A stretch of DNA of 64,000 nucleotides from an uncultured Methylopila sp. (GTDB lineage Bacteria; Pseudomonadota; Alphaproteobacteria; Rhizobiales; Methylopilaceae), in the NCBI GenBank assembly GCA_902168115.1, contig CABHPB010000050.1, positions 1 through 64,000 on the forward strand. Direction: 5' to 3'. Made by a program: the position numbers and the translations under genes. The notes under the pieces are model-generated. The model worked only from the letters and a program-made list of their open reading frames with translations, did not search any database and was not told the DNA's origin. Positions 44,654-53,655 of the stretch are shown here, piece after piece. The number at the start of each line of letters is the position of its first letter. Positions within the stretch are counted from its first letter, which is position 1.

Positions 44654-45439
44654 TCAGAACTGCCGCGACACCATCATGTGCTTGATCTCGGCGATGGCCT
44701 TCGCCGGATTGAGGCCCTTCGGGCAGGCCTTGGCGCAGTTCATGATCGTGTGGCAGCGATAGAGCTTGAACGGGTCTTCCAGCCCGTCGAGCCGCTCGCC
44801 GGTCGCCTCGTCGCGGCTGTCGATCAGCCAGCGATAGGCCTGCAGCAGCGCGGCCGGGCCGAGATAGCGGTCTCCGTTCCACCAGTAGCTCGGGCACGAG
44901 GTCGAGCAGCAGGCGCAGAGAATGCACTCGTACAGCCCGTCGAGCTTCTCGCGGTCCTCGTGGGACTGGCGCCACTCCGTGCCGGGCGCGCGCGTGTCGG
45001 TCTTGAGCCACGGCTCGATCGAAGCGTGCTGAGCGTAGAAGCGGGTGAGGTCGGGGACGAGGTCCTTCACCACCGGCATGTGCGGCAGCGGGTAGATCTT
45101 CACCGTCCCGCCGTCGGCGCACTCGTCCATGCCCTTGGTGCAGGCGAGCGTGTTGGTCCCGTCGATGTTCATCGCGCAGGAGCCGCAGATGCCCTCGCGG
45201 CAGGAGCGCCGGAAGGTCAGCGAGGCGTCGACGTTCGACTTGATCCAGATCAGGCCGTCGAGGACCATCGGACCGCAGTCGCCGCGGTCGACGAAGAAGG
45301 TGTCGACCCGCGGGTTGATCCCGTCGTCCGGGTTCCAGCGATAGACCTTGAACTCGGTGACATCCTTCGCCCCGCCCGGCTTCGGCCAGACCTTGCCTTC
45401 GACCAGGCGGGAGTTCTTGGGGAGGTTGAGCTGAACCAT
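44654..45439 (-). CDS. sdhB: Succinate dehydrogenase iron-sulfur subunit
   Basis: 261 residues. N-terminal plant-type ferredoxin domain with [2Fe-2S] cysteines in [16 protein letters not shown] and ACTK; C-terminal domain with [17 protein letters not shown] and [17 protein letters not shown] for the [4Fe-4S] and [3Fe-4S] clusters. Passes electrons from SdhA flavin to quinone at SdhC/D. Last gene of the sdhC-D-A-(75 aa)-B operon. Confidence 0.97.
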   Translation of the reverse strand: MVQLNLPKNSRLVEGKVWPKPGGAKDVTEFKVYRWNPDDGINPRVDTFFVDRGDCGPMVLDGLIWIKSNVDASLTFRRSCREGICGSCAMNIDGTNTLACTKGMDECADGGTVKIYPLPHMPVVKDLVPDLTRFYAQHASIEPWLKTDTRAPGTEWRQSHEDREKLDGLYECILCACCSTSCPSYWWNGDRYLGPAALLQAYRWLIDSRDEATGERLDGLEDPFKLYRCHTIMNCAKACPKGLNPAKAIAEIKHMMVSRQF

Positions 45440-45446
45440 GAACGCC

Positions 45447-45674
45447 TCAGGCCTCGATCAGATCGAGGCGTTTCTCGATGCGCTGGAGCCGCGCGTCGAA
45501 CGTGTCGAGCCTGTGATCGAGACGAACGATATCGGTCCTGATCCCTGCAACCTGAACTTCGACCGACGCGACGCGCGCGGTCAGTTCGGACAGCCGCTCG
45601 CCCATCACGTCGACCTTCTGGTCGATCTGGCGCAGGTATCGAAGGACGATGCTGTCGGGTTCCTCGGCCATCAT
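45447..45674 (-). CDS. Coiled-coil protein within the sdh operon
   Basis: 75 residues, starting at one of two adjacent ATGs (45674 or 45671) with GAGGAG just upstream. After [20 protein letters not shown] almost the whole protein shows hydrophobic heptads ([52 protein letters not shown]), a single long helix likely to dimerise or trimerise. Only 7 bases on each side separate it from sdhA and sdhB. No known role in succinate dehydrogenase. Confidence 0.75.
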   Translation of the reverse strand: MMAEEPDSIVLRYLRQIDQKVDVMGERLSELTARVASVEVQVAGIRTDIVRLDHRLDTFDARLQRIEKRLDLIEA

Positions 45675-45681
45675 CGGCTCC

Positions 45682-47511
45682 TCAATACACCCGAGCCTTC
45701 GGCTCGATGTACTGGATGTCGTTGGTCATCGTGTAGGTGTGGACCGGACGGTAGTCGATCGACACGGTCCTCGCCTCGACGTCGGCCCAGGCGAGGGTGT
45801 GCTTCATCCACTGCTTGTCGTCGCGGTCCGGGAAGTCTTCGCGCGCATGCGCGCCGCGGCTTTCCTGGCGGTTGACCGCGCTCTCCATGGTGACGACCGC
45901 CTGAGAGATCAGGTTGTCGAACTCCATGGTCTCGATCAGGTCGGAGTTCCAGACCAGCGAGCGGTCGGTGACGCCGACGTCGCCCGCGCCCGACCAGACC
46001 TTGTGGATCAGGCCCTTGCCCTCCTCCAGCACCTCGCCGGTGCGGAACACGGCGCAGTTCGACTGCATGACCTTCTGCATGTCGAGCCGAAGCTCCGCCG
46101 TCGGCGTGCCGCCGGAGGCGTTGCGGAACTTGTCCAGCCGCGAGATCGCGAGGTCCGAGGCGCCCTTCGGCAGCTCGGCGTGCGAGGCGTTGCGCTCGAC
46201 CGTCTCGGCGCAGCGGTCGGCGGTCGCGCGGCCGAACACCACGAGGTCGATCAGCGAGTTGGAGCCGAGCCGGTTCGCGCCATGGACGGAGACGCAGGCC
46301 GCCTCGCCGATCGCCATGAGCCCGCGCACGACCGAGTCCGGATCGCCGTCCAGCTTGGTCAGCACCTCGCCGTGAAAGTTCGTGGGGATGCCGCCCATGT
46401 TGTAGTGCACGGTCGGGATCACCGGGATCGGCTCCCTCGTCACGTCGACGCCGGCGAAGATTCGCGCGCTCTCGGAGATGCCGGGCAGCCGCTCGTGCAG
46501 GATCTTGGGGTCGAGATGGTCGAGGTGCAGGAAGATGTGATCCTTGTTCTTGCCGACGCCGCGGCCCTCGCGGATCTCCACCGTCATGGAGCGCGAGACC
46601 ACGTCGCGTGACGCAAGGTCCTTCGCCGAGGGGGCGTAGCGCTCCATGAAGCGGTCGCCCTCGGAGTTCGTCAGGTAGCCGCCCTCGCCGCGCGCGCCCT
46701 CGGTTATGAGGCAGCCGGCGCCGTAGATGCCGGTCGGGTGGAACTGCACGAACTCCATGTCCTGCAGCGGCAGGCCCGCCCGCAGCACCATCGCGTTGCC
46801 GTCGCCGGTGCAGGTGTGGGCCGAGGTCGCCGAGAAATAGGCGCGGCCGTAGCCGCCGGTCGCGAGAATGCAGCGCTTCGACTGGAAGCGATGCAGCGTG
46901 CCGTCGTCCATCTTGAGCGCGACGACGCCGACGCAGGCGCCTTCCTCGTCCATCATCAGGTCGATGGCGAAGTATTCGATGAAGAACTGCGCCTTGGCCT
47001 TCAGCGCGGCGCCGTAGAGCGTGTGCAGGATGGCGTGGCCGGTGCGGTCGGCCGCGGCGCAGGTGCGCTGCGCGGTGCCCTTGCCGTAATGGGTCGTCAT
47101 GCCGCCGAACGGCCGCTGGTAGATCTTGCCCTCCTCCGTGCGGGAGAACGGCACGCCCCAGTGCTCGAGCTCATAGACGGCGGCGGGAGCGTTGCGGACG
47201 AGGTACTCGATCGCGTCCTGGTCCCCGAGCCAGTCGGAGCCCTTGACGGTGTCGTACATGTGGAAGCGCCAGTCGTCCTCGCCCATGTTGCCGAGCGCGG
47301 CCGAGATGCCCCCCTGCGCCGCGACCGTATGCGAGCGGGTCGGGAACACCTTGGTGATGCAGGCGGTCTTCAGCCCGGCTTCCGAGCAGCCGACGACGGC
47401 GCGAAGGCCCGCCCCGCCGGCGCCGACGACAACGACGTCGAACTTGTGGTCCGTGAAGGGATAGGCGCGGCCGTTGACCGAGGGGCCGGTCCCGTTCGTC
47501 TGCGCGGCCAT
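45682..47511 (-). CDS. sdhA: Succinate dehydrogenase flavoprotein subunit
   Basis: 609 residues. FAD-binding [20 protein letters not shown], the covalent FAD histidine in [17 protein letters not shown], and the active-site stretch [20 protein letters not shown] with [20 protein letters not shown]. Oxidises succinate to fumarate in the TCA cycle and passes electrons to SdhB. Follows sdhD after 6 bases. Confidence 0.98.
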   Translation of the reverse strand: MAAQTNGTGPSVNGRAYPFTDHKFDVVVVGAGGAGLRAVVGCSEAGLKTACITKVFPTRSHTVAAQGGISAALGNMGEDDWRFHMYDTVKGSDWLGDQDAIEYLVRNAPAAVYELEHWGVPFSRTEEGKIYQRPFGGMTTHYGKGTAQRTCAAADRTGHAILHTLYGAALKAKAQFFIEYFAIDLMMDEEGACVGVVALKMDDGTLHRFQSKRCILATGGYGRAYFSATSAHTCTGDGNAMVLRAGLPLQDMEFVQFHPTGIYGAGCLITEGARGEGGYLTNSEGDRFMERYAPSAKDLASRDVVSRSMTVEIREGRGVGKNKDHIFLHLDHLDPKILHERLPGISESARIFAGVDVTREPIPVIPTVHYNMGGIPTNFHGEVLTKLDGDPDSVVRGLMAIGEAACVSVHGANRLGSNSLIDLVVFGRATADRCAETVERNASHAELPKGASDLAISRLDKFRNASGGTPTAELRLDMQKVMQSNCAVFRTGEVLEEGKGLIHKVWSGAGDVGVTDRSLVWNSDLIETMEFDNLISQAVVTMESAVNRQESRGAHAREDFPDRDDKQWMKHTLAWADVEARTVSIDYRPVHTYTMTNDIQYIEPKARVY

Positions 47512-47517
47512 GGAGGG

Positions 47518-47892
47518 TCAGACTCCGAAGCTGATCTTGAGCAGGGCGAAGGCCGCCGCGAGCCCGATGACCACCGCGAAGAACGCGTTGGCCATCAGCG
47601 CGACGAGCTTGAGCAGGTCGTCATGGACATAGTCCTCGATGATGACCTGCATGCCGATCTTCATGTGGATCGTCGCCGACAGCACGAAGAGCAGCATGAG
47701 GATGGCGATCCAGGGATTGCCGAGCAGCGCCGTCGCGCCGGCGTGGCTCGATCCCGACAGCGCGATGACAACGCCGACGAAGACCAGCGACAGCGCGAGG
47801 TTCGCGACGGCGGTCAGCCGCTGGAGCCAGAAATGTTCGGTTCCGGACTTCGCCGCGCCGAGGCCGCGGACCTGGCCGAGAGGGGTTCGCAT
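47518..47892 (-). CDS. sdhD: Succinate dehydrogenase membrane anchor subunit
   Basis: 124 residues from the second of two adjacent ATGs. Three membrane helices: LTAVANLALSLVFVGVVIAL, NPWIAILMLLFVLSATIHMK, LVALMANAFFAVVIGLAAAF. The heme-ligand His region is HMKIGMQVIIEDYVHDD, typical of SdhD. Anchors SdhAB to the membrane and helps form the quinone site. Between sdhC and sdhA. Confidence 0.93.
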   Translation of the reverse strand: MRTPLGQVRGLGAAKSGTEHFWLQRLTAVANLALSLVFVGVVIALSGSSHAGATALLGNPWIAILMLLFVLSATIHMKIGMQVIIEDYVHDDLLKLVALMANAFFAVVIGLAAAFALLKISFGV

Positions 47893-47911
47893 CATGTCGC
47901 CTCTCCTCCCC

Positions 47912-48319
47912 TCAGCCCGCCGCGCCCTTGAGGACGTAGCCGACGATCCAGATCAGAACAGTGAGGCCGATCCCGCCGAACAGGCAGACCCGGTACAGCA
48001 GCTCGCGCTCCGGCCCGAAGCCGTGGCCGACGTCCCAGATGAGGTGGCGTACGCCGCCGAGCGCGTGATGGACGAGCGCCCAGGTGTAGAAGAACAGGAC
48101 GAGCTGGCCGAGGATCGAGCCGTAGATCGCCTGGACCGTCGAGAAGGCCGACGGCCCGGACGCAGCCGACACCAGCCAGATCACGATCAGCAAAGTGCCG
48201 ACATAAAGCGCGCCGCCGGTGATGCGATGCACGATCGACATCATCATCGACAGCATCGGGCGGTAGATCTGCAGATGGGGCGACAGCGGCCTACCGGATC
48301 CGGCGTGCGGCGAGTCCAT
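47912..48319 (-). CDS. sdhC: Succinate dehydrogenase cytochrome b556 subunit
   Basis: 135 residues from the ATG at 48319 with AAAGGT about 9 bases upstream; a TTG at 48349 would add 10. RPLSPHLQIYRPMLSMMMSI and VHRITGGALYVGTLLIVIWL are the SdhC signature; heme His in ALVHHALGGVRHLIWDVGHG. Three helices. First gene of the sdhCDAB operon. Confidence 0.94.
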   Translation of the reverse strand: MDSPHAGSGRPLSPHLQIYRPMLSMMMSIVHRITGGALYVGTLLIVIWLVSAASGPSAFSTVQAIYGSILGQLVLFFYTWALVHHALGGVRHLIWDVGHGFGPERELLYRVCLFGGIGLTVLIWIVGYVLKGAAG

Positions 48320-48583
48320 GGGCTGTGGACCTTTGCCTGTCTTGAGCAATTCGAAGTTCCGCCGACGGACTAGCGGATGCTGCGCCGCAGCGCAACGCCG
48401 CGCACCGTCATGGCGGGGTCGCCTTTAGGCCATAACCGACGGGAAATATGAGCCAAACCTGCATCGCGGCAACGGGATCGTGCGACATTTCAATGATTTG
48501 TCACGCCACCGGGTCGCCTCAATCTTTACGCTCGGCGCGCAATCACGATAAGAGACCAAAGAGACTTCGATAGGAACCAATAG
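48320..48583. promoter_or_regulatory. Divergent promoter region sdhC / TetR
   Basis: 264 bases between the divergent sdhC and TetR genes. It must carry the sdh operon promoter and the TetR promoter; the stretch 48490-48580 is less GC-rich than elsewhere. I see no strong palindrome or clear -35/-10 pair. Confidence 0.4.
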
Positions 48584-49294
48584 ATGACGGACGCCTCCGC
48601 CGAGACTTCCTCGCGCGCTGGCCTGCGGAGGCGCGCGCCGCGCCTCGCCGGCGACGCGCGCCGGGCGATCATCGTCGAGGCCGCCTCGCGTTTTTTCGCC
48701 GACCAGGGATTCAGCGGGCCGACCCGCGACCTCGCCGAGTCGATCGGGGTGACGCAGGCGCTGCTCTACCGCTACTTCGAGTCCAAGGAGGCGCTGATCA
48801 AATCGGTGTTCGCCTCGGTCTTCCGGGACCGCTGGTGCGACGACGCGATGGGCCGCTTCGAGGCGACCGCGTCGCAGCCGATGGTCGACCGGCTGGTCGA
48901 CATCTACGAGGCCATGCTTCCGAGGATGACGCCGATCGCCACCCGGCTGCTGTTCCGGGCGGGTCTGGATTCGTCGTCCGAGCCGGATCAGGACGCCGTC
49001 GGCCTCACGCCTGGCTTCGTCTCGGCGCTGATCGAGGCGTGGCGCGAGGAGGAGAAGCTGCGGCCGCTCGCCAAGGCGCCGCTGCTCGAGGGCGAGCGCG
49101 CGCTCGTCCACGCCATGCACGACGCCATGATGATGATCCGCGTGCGCGAGCACGTGCTCAAGACCGCGCGTCGCCTCGGCGACGCCGCCGAGATCCGGCA
49201 GGTCGCCGAGACCCATGACGCAGGCGTGCGCGCCGTGCTGCGCCGCCTGCACGAGGGCGACGTCAGCGACGAGCGGCTGGTGGTCTCCGAATAG
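48584..49294 (+). CDS. TetR family transcriptional regulator
   Basis: 236 residues; ribosome site GATAGGA 8 bases before the ATG. N-terminal DNA-binding domain: RRAIIVEAASRFFADQGFSG, TRDLAESIGVTQALLYRYFE, SKEALIKSVF. The larger C-terminal domain is helical and not family-diagnostic. It is divergent from the sdh operon and convergent with the mesaconyl-CoA hydratase gene. Its targets are unknown. Confidence 0.92.
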   Translation: MTDASAETSSRAGLRRRAPRLAGDARRAIIVEAASRFFADQGFSGPTRDLAESIGVTQALLYRYFESKEALIKSVFASVFRDRWCDDAMGRFEATASQPMVDRLVDIYEAMLPRMTPIATRLLFRAGLDSSSEPDQDAVGLTPGFVSALIEAWREEEKLRPLAKAPLLEGERALVHAMHDAMMMIRVREHVLKTARRLGDAAEIRQVAETHDAGVRAVLRRLHEGDVSDERLVVSE

Positions 49295-49315
49295 CCGGAG
49301 CCGGCGGGCGTCCGC

Positions 49316-50359
49316 TCACCTCGGCAGAAGCAGCCAGAGATCGAGGTCGAGGACCACCGCCGGATGGTCCTTGCCGTCTTCGCCGGTGCGCGGAAAATCG
49401 CCAGGCGCATGGTTCTTGAAGCCCGTCATCCGGACCCTGAGCGCGCCGACGTCGGTGCGGCCGGGCAACGGCTGCTTGTCCAGGATTTCCGACCAGGCGT
49501 AGAGCGTGTCGCCGGCGAAGATCGGCGCGACATGGCGGCCGCCGTTGATGCCGGCGACGTGGAATGCGTTCTCGAGGCCGTTGTAGCTGAGCGAGCGCGC
49601 AAGGCTGATGACGTGGCCGCCATAGACCAGCCGCCTGCCGATCTTGCTGGATTGCTGGGCGAAGGCGTCGAAGTGGACCTTGGCGGTGTTCTGCCAGAGG
49701 CGCGTCGCGAGCTGGTGCTCGGCCTCCTCGACGGTCATGCCGTCGACATGGTCGATCTTTTCTCCGACCTGATAGTCGTCGAAGCGGCGGGTCGAGCCGG
49801 CCTCGGCGTCGTCCCACTTCGACAGGTCGATGCGCGGGCAGGCCGCGCCGAGGTCCGCCGGATCGACGACGGCGGGAAGGTCCGGAACGACCGTCTCCTG
49901 CAGCGGCCGTCCGCCCTGGATCCGCACCAGCACCCAGCGGACATATTCGAGCACGGCCGCCCCGTCCGACCGCTTGCCGCTGGTCTTAACCCAGACGACG
50001 CCGGCGTCGCCCTTCGAGGTCGGCCTGACGCCGATCACCTCGGAGGTCGAGACTAGCGTGTCGCCGGGATAGACCGGCCTCAGGAAGCGGCCGGCCGCGT
50101 AGCCGAGATTGGCGAAGGCGTTGAGCGAGACGTCCGGCACCGTCTTGCCGAAGACGACGTGGAAGGTGATCAGGTCGTCGGCCGGGCTGCGCGGATAGCC
50201 GATCGCGCGGGCGAAGGCGTCGGAGGACTGCACGACGAAGCGATTGCCGTAGAGCGCCTGGTTGAGCGCCACGTCGCCGACCGTCACCGTGCGGGGCGTC
50301 GCGTGGCGGATCACGTCGCCGACGATGAAGTCCTCGAAGAACCGACCCGCTCCGGCCAT
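49316..50359 (-). CDS. mch: Mesaconyl-CoA hydratase (double MaoC domain)
   Basis: 347 residues from the ATG at 50359 with GGGAG 7 bases upstream. Two hot-dog MaoC-like halves (about 1-150 and 180-340). The start AGRFFEDFIVGDVIRHATPR, FHVVFGKTVPDVSLNAFANL, GYAAGRFLRPVYPGDTL and VLEYVRWVLVRI closely resemble mesaconyl-C1-CoA hydratase of the ethylmalonyl-CoA pathway, as in Rhodobacter and Methylorubrum. It hydrates mesaconyl-CoA to beta-methylmalyl-CoA. Same pathway as ccr at 19823, though 30 kb apart. Confidence 0.9.
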   Translation of the reverse strand: MAGAGRFFEDFIVGDVIRHATPRTVTVGDVALNQALYGNRFVVQSSDAFARAIGYPRSPADDLITFHVVFGKTVPDVSLNAFANLGYAAGRFLRPVYPGDTLVSTSEVIGVRPTSKGDAGVVWVKTSGKRSDGAAVLEYVRWVLVRIQGGRPLQETVVPDLPAVVDPADLGAACPRIDLSKWDDAEAGSTRRFDDYQVGEKIDHVDGMTVEEAEHQLATRLWQNTAKVHFDAFAQQSSKIGRRLVYGGHVISLARSLSYNGLENAFHVAGINGGRHVAPIFAGDTLYAWSEILDKQPLPGRTDVGALRVRMTGFKNHAPGDFPRTGEDGKDHPAVVLDLDLWLLLPR

Positions 50360-50568
50360 AGCCACGCTCCCGCAAGTTCCGTTGTGCGGCGCCGTAAATG
50401 GCATGATGCGGCCCGGTGGGCGACTTCGACATTCGCCGCACGCCCTTTCCGGATGGTGAAGGCGGCAGAGCGATTGCGCGGCATTCGCTTCACGCGGTTT
50501 TCAATGGCGGCATGCCACTGTCGCCCCGTCAGAGGCCGGAGCCGCTGGCTGACGTATCGGGGAAATTC

Positions 50569-51312
50569 ATGTCGCAGGTCGAGCCGATCCATCCGCTGAG
50601 CGAAGTCGTCGAGCTTGATGTTCTCGACCGCGCGCGCCTTGCGCTCGGCCACGAACGCGCGGGCCGCTTCCGCGAGGCGTGGTTCGAGTGGGAGACCCTG
50701 CGCACCGCCGATCCGGACCGTTCCGATTGGAACGCGCCGCTCGCCGCAAGCTATCTGCGCTACGCCTTCGAGTGGACCGCCGACGCCGGCTCGGGCTCGC
50801 TCGCGGAGGCCGAGACCGCGCTGCTGCGCGGCGTCTCGATCCTGACGATCGACCTCGCCGAGAAGGCGGACGACGTCGTCCGACTGATGCTGATCGCCCG
50901 CGCCTGCGAGCAGCGCTGCCTGCTGCGCGCCTATGGCGACGGATGGACCAAGGCCGCGCGCGAAGCGCTCGACGCCGGGATCGCGGCCCCGCTCAAGGGC
51001 GACTCCCGCCAGATCCTCGCCGCCGGCGTCGCCGCCACCACGGCGCTCGATCTCGTGGCGATCTCGGCTCCCTCGCTCGCGACGCTCGCGGCGGAGCTCG
51101 CCCAGAGCTGCCTCAGGCTCTCCGCCACGCTTCATGCGGCGGGCGCAGAGGACGAGGCCCGCGGGCTGGAGCTTCGCGCCGAGGCCGTGCTGCGCGGGCC
51201 GCGTCCCGCCCCGGAGGCGCGCCGCGCCGCGCTGGTCGCGATCGAGGGCGGCGGCGAGCCGACCCCGCCGCGCCGGCCTCAGCTCAGGCTCGTCACCACT
51301 CCGACAGAGTGA
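50569..51312 (+). CDS. Helical protein of unknown function
   Basis: 247 residues from the ATG at 50569 with GGGGA 6 bases upstream; an ATG-free extension to 50416 exists. Almost entirely alpha-helical and Ala/Leu-rich, with repeated pairs of helices (LDRARLALGHERAGRFREAW, AEAETALLRGVSILTIDLAE, LLIAR-like runs) reminiscent of TPR-like or armadillo folds, ending PPRRPQLRLVTTPTE. No catalytic motif, no signal. Its 3' end overlaps the DUF1737 gene by 20 bases, tail to tail. Confidence 0.7.
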   Translation: MSQVEPIHPLSEVVELDVLDRARLALGHERAGRFREAWFEWETLRTADPDRSDWNAPLAASYLRYAFEWTADAGSGSLAEAETALLRGVSILTIDLAEKADDVVRLMLIARACEQRCLLRAYGDGWTKAAREALDAGIAAPLKGDSRQILAAGVAATTALDLVAISAPSLATLAAELAQSCLRLSATLHAAGAEDEARGLELRAEAVLRGPRPAPEARRAALVAIEGGGEPTPPRRPQLRLVTTPTE

Positions 51313-51499
51313 CGTCGTCGCTCCACTCGACGTCCGGGACGTCCTTGCGGACCGGCTGGCCGCAGATCACCGTCTTCTTCTCCGGGTCGTAGGTCAGCGT
51401 CGCCGGCCCCGCGAGTTCCCAGCCCTTGCTGAGCGCGGCAGAGACGCGCTTGCAAAAGGCGCTGTCGTCGGGGCCGGTGAGATAGCGGTAGAGCTTCAT
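51293..51499 (-). CDS. DUF1737 domain protein
   Basis: 68 residues from the ATG at 51499. MKLYRYLTGPDDSAFCKRVS, AALSKGWELAGPATLTYDPE and the CGQPVRKDVP stretch match DUF1737, a short soluble domain of unknown function common in Proteobacteria. It follows the SH3 gene after 26 bases on the same strand and overlaps the 3' end of the convergent helical-protein gene. Confidence 0.8.
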   Translation of the reverse strand: MKLYRYLTGPDDSAFCKRVSAALSKGWELAGPATLTYDPEKKTVICGQPVRKDVPDVEWSDDVTLSEW

Positions 51500-51525
51500 C
51501 GATCTGTCCGTTCTGTCGGCCGCCC

Positions 51526-52119
51526 TCAGCGGCAGACCGTGATCTGGTTCGCGCAGAGCCGCGTCGCCCAGCCCCGCACCGTCTTGCCGCGGAATTCGCC
51601 CTCGACCTCGGCCCACTCGCCCTTGCAGGCGAAGATGCGGGCGACCTCGAAGCGGTCGACCTTGCCGGCGGGGCTGCTCGAATTCGGGCTGTAGAGCGTC
51701 GCCGCGACCTTGGCGTCCGCCGACGGGCCCGCGCGCAGCACGACGTCGCCGACGTCCGAGCCCGAAAGCGTGCCGGAGACCCAGCCCTTCTTCTCGAACA
51801 CGACGCCCGCCTTGTCGGGCTCGCCATAGTCGCGGAAGAACGCCTTCTCGATCAGCAGCCAGCCGTCCTTCGAGCCGACGACGCGCATCTCGACCTCGAA
51901 GCTCTCGCCGTCCTGTTCGCGGCTGTTCTCGAGCTTGGCGATCACCGCGGCCTTGCCCGAGGGGCCGGCGCGCACGTTGAGCCCGTTCGGATCGTCGTCG
52001 AGCGAATAGACGTCGATGGCGCAGGCGACGGCGCCGCTCGTGTCCACCGGGGTCTCGGCGGCGAACGCGCCGCCGCCGAGCAGTCCCAGAAGCGCCAGCC
52101 CTCCAACGAGCCGGCCCAA
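51526..52119 (-). CDS. Exported SH3-domain protein
   Basis: 197 residues if the TTG at 52119 is the start, only 5 bases after asd; it yields a signal peptide LGRLVGGLALLGLLGGGAFA. Two bacterial SH3 (SH3b) repeats: one with DPNGLNVRAGPSGKAAVIAK, the other with SDVGDVVLRAGPSADAKVAA. Three cysteines near the ends. Likely periplasmic, perhaps a cell-wall or sensing protein. No ATG is available close by, so the start is less sure. Confidence 0.72.
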   Translation of the reverse strand: MGRLVGGLALLGLLGGGAFAAETPVDTSGAVACAIDVYSLDDDPNGLNVRAGPSGKAAVIAKLENSREQDGESFEVEMRVVGSKDGWLLIEKAFFRDYGEPDKAGVVFEKKGWVSGTLSGSDVGDVVLRAGPSADAKVAATLYSPNSSSPAGKVDRFEVARIFACKGEWAEVEGEFRGKTVRGWATRLCANQITVCR

Positions 52120-52124
52120 GGTCG

Positions 52125-53156
52125 TCAGGCCGCCTGCTTGAGCAGGCCGCGATTGGCGAGGCATTCCGCGATCTGCACCGCGTTCAGCGCCGCGCCCTTG
52201 CGCAGGTTGTCCGAGACGCACCAGAGCACGAGGCCGTTGTCGACCGTCGGATCCTCGCGGATGCGGGACACGAAGGTCGCGAAGTCGCCGACGCACTCGA
52301 CCGGCGTCACGTAGCCGCCGGGCTCGCGCTTGTCGACGACCAGGATCCCGGGCGCCTCGCGGAGAATGTCGCGCGCCTCGTCGGCCGAGATCGGGTTCTC
52401 GAACTCGATGTTCACGGCCTCCGAATGGCCCACGAACACCGGCACGCGCACGCAGGTCGCGGTCAGCTTGATCTTGGGGTCCAGGATCTTCTTGGTCTCG
52501 GCCACCATCTTCCATTCCTCCTTCGTAAAGCCGTCTTCCATGAAGACGTCGATGTGAGGAATGACGTTGAACGCGATCTGCTTCGGGAACTTGCCGCCGT
52601 CATGCTCCGGCGGCTGGTTCACATAGATGCCCTTGGTCTGGTTCCAGAGCTCGTCCATCGCTTCCTTGCCGGCCCCGGAGACCGACTGGTAGGTCGAGAC
52701 GACGACGCGCTTGATCTTGGCCGCGTCATGCAGCGGCTTCAGCGCGACGACGAGCTGGGCGGTCGAGCAGTTCGGGTTCGCGATGATGCCCTTCTTGGTG
52801 TAGCCCGCGACCGCGTCGGCGTTCACCTCCGGCACGATCAGCGGCACGTCCGGGTCCATGCGCCAGACCGACGAGTTGTCGATCACGATCGCGCCCTGCG
52901 CGGCGATCTTCGGGCTCCACTCCTTCGACACGGCTCCGCCGGCCGACATCAGGCAGATGTCGATGTTGGAGAAGTCGAAGGTCGCGAGATCCTTGCATTT
53001 CAGAGTTCGGTCGCCGAACGACACTTCCGTCCCGAGGCTCCGGCGCGAGGCCAGAACGACGAGCTCGTCGACCGGGAATTCCCGCTCGTCGAGGATGTTC
53101 AGCATTTCGCGGCCCACATTGCCCGTGGCGCCGACGACGGCGATCCGATAGCCCAT
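52125..53156 (-). CDS. asd: Aspartate-semialdehyde dehydrogenase
   Basis: 343 residues from the ATG at 53156 with GAGGGAG 6 bases upstream. NADP-binding VVGATGNVGREMLNILDERE, the active-site cysteine in IIANPNCSTAQLVVALKPLH, and the C-terminal GHSEAVNIEFENPISADEAR. It makes aspartate semialdehyde for lysine, methionine and threonine, upstream of dapD and dapE in the same window. Cotranscribed with the SH3 and DUF1737 genes. Confidence 0.97.
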   Translation of the reverse strand: MGYRIAVVGATGNVGREMLNILDEREFPVDELVVLASRRSLGTEVSFGDRTLKCKDLATFDFSNIDICLMSAGGAVSKEWSPKIAAQGAIVIDNSSVWRMDPDVPLIVPEVNADAVAGYTKKGIIANPNCSTAQLVVALKPLHDAAKIKRVVVSTYQSVSGAGKEAMDELWNQTKGIYVNQPPEHDGGKFPKQIAFNVIPHIDVFMEDGFTKEEWKMVAETKKILDPKIKLTATCVRVPVFVGHSEAVNIEFENPISADEARDILREAPGILVVDKREPGGYVTPVECVGDFATFVSRIREDPTVDNGLVLWCVSDNLRKGAALNAVQIAECLANRGLLKQAA

Positions 53157-53342
53157 TTCCAACTCCCTCAGCCGGCGGGGATTTGGCGCCGCCGGCCCGG
53201 TCTTTTGACGCGGCGTCATGCCGCGCCGGTTCCATGACCTGAAATCGCGCGGATTTCAACGCCGGCGCTCGGCGTCGCTTGCAACCCTGTCCCCGATCAG
53301 GCGTTCTTCCAAATATGGCGACATGGCGCCTGGAGACCCGAG

Positions 53343-53612
53343 ATGACCGCTTCCCGTCCGACCCTGCTTCTGGCCGCAGTCGCGGCGCTCGCCTCCGTTT
53401 CGCTCGCAGCGCCCGCGTCGGCGCAGGACGGCGTCTCGGTGACGATCCGCAAGGGCCCGAGCTACCTCAACACGCGCACCACGCCGACGCCCGGCTCCTA
53501 TTCGCGCGCGGCCTACCAGACCAACGCGGCGACCCAATCGACCACGCCGACCCGCGGCATCGGCTTCACGCGCTGGCCGCTGCCGTCGACCTTCGACCTG
53601 CCCGGCTACTGA
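53343..53612 (+). CDS. Small exported protein
   Basis: 89 residues. Signal peptide [20 protein letters not shown], cleavage near APASAQ; mature part of about 60 residues is Thr/Pro/Arg-rich ([20 protein letters not shown]). GGAG precedes the ATG. No family recognised. 43 bases before deoB, so possibly in its transcript. Confidence 0.65.
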   Translation: MTASRPTLLLAAVAALASVSLAAPASAQDGVSVTIRKGPSYLNTRTTPTPGSYSRAAYQTNAATQSTTPTRGIGFTRWPLPSTFDLPGY

Positions 53613-53655
53613 CGCAGGCCCTGCGCGCCCGCGACCTGACCTACGCGGCTCGCCG

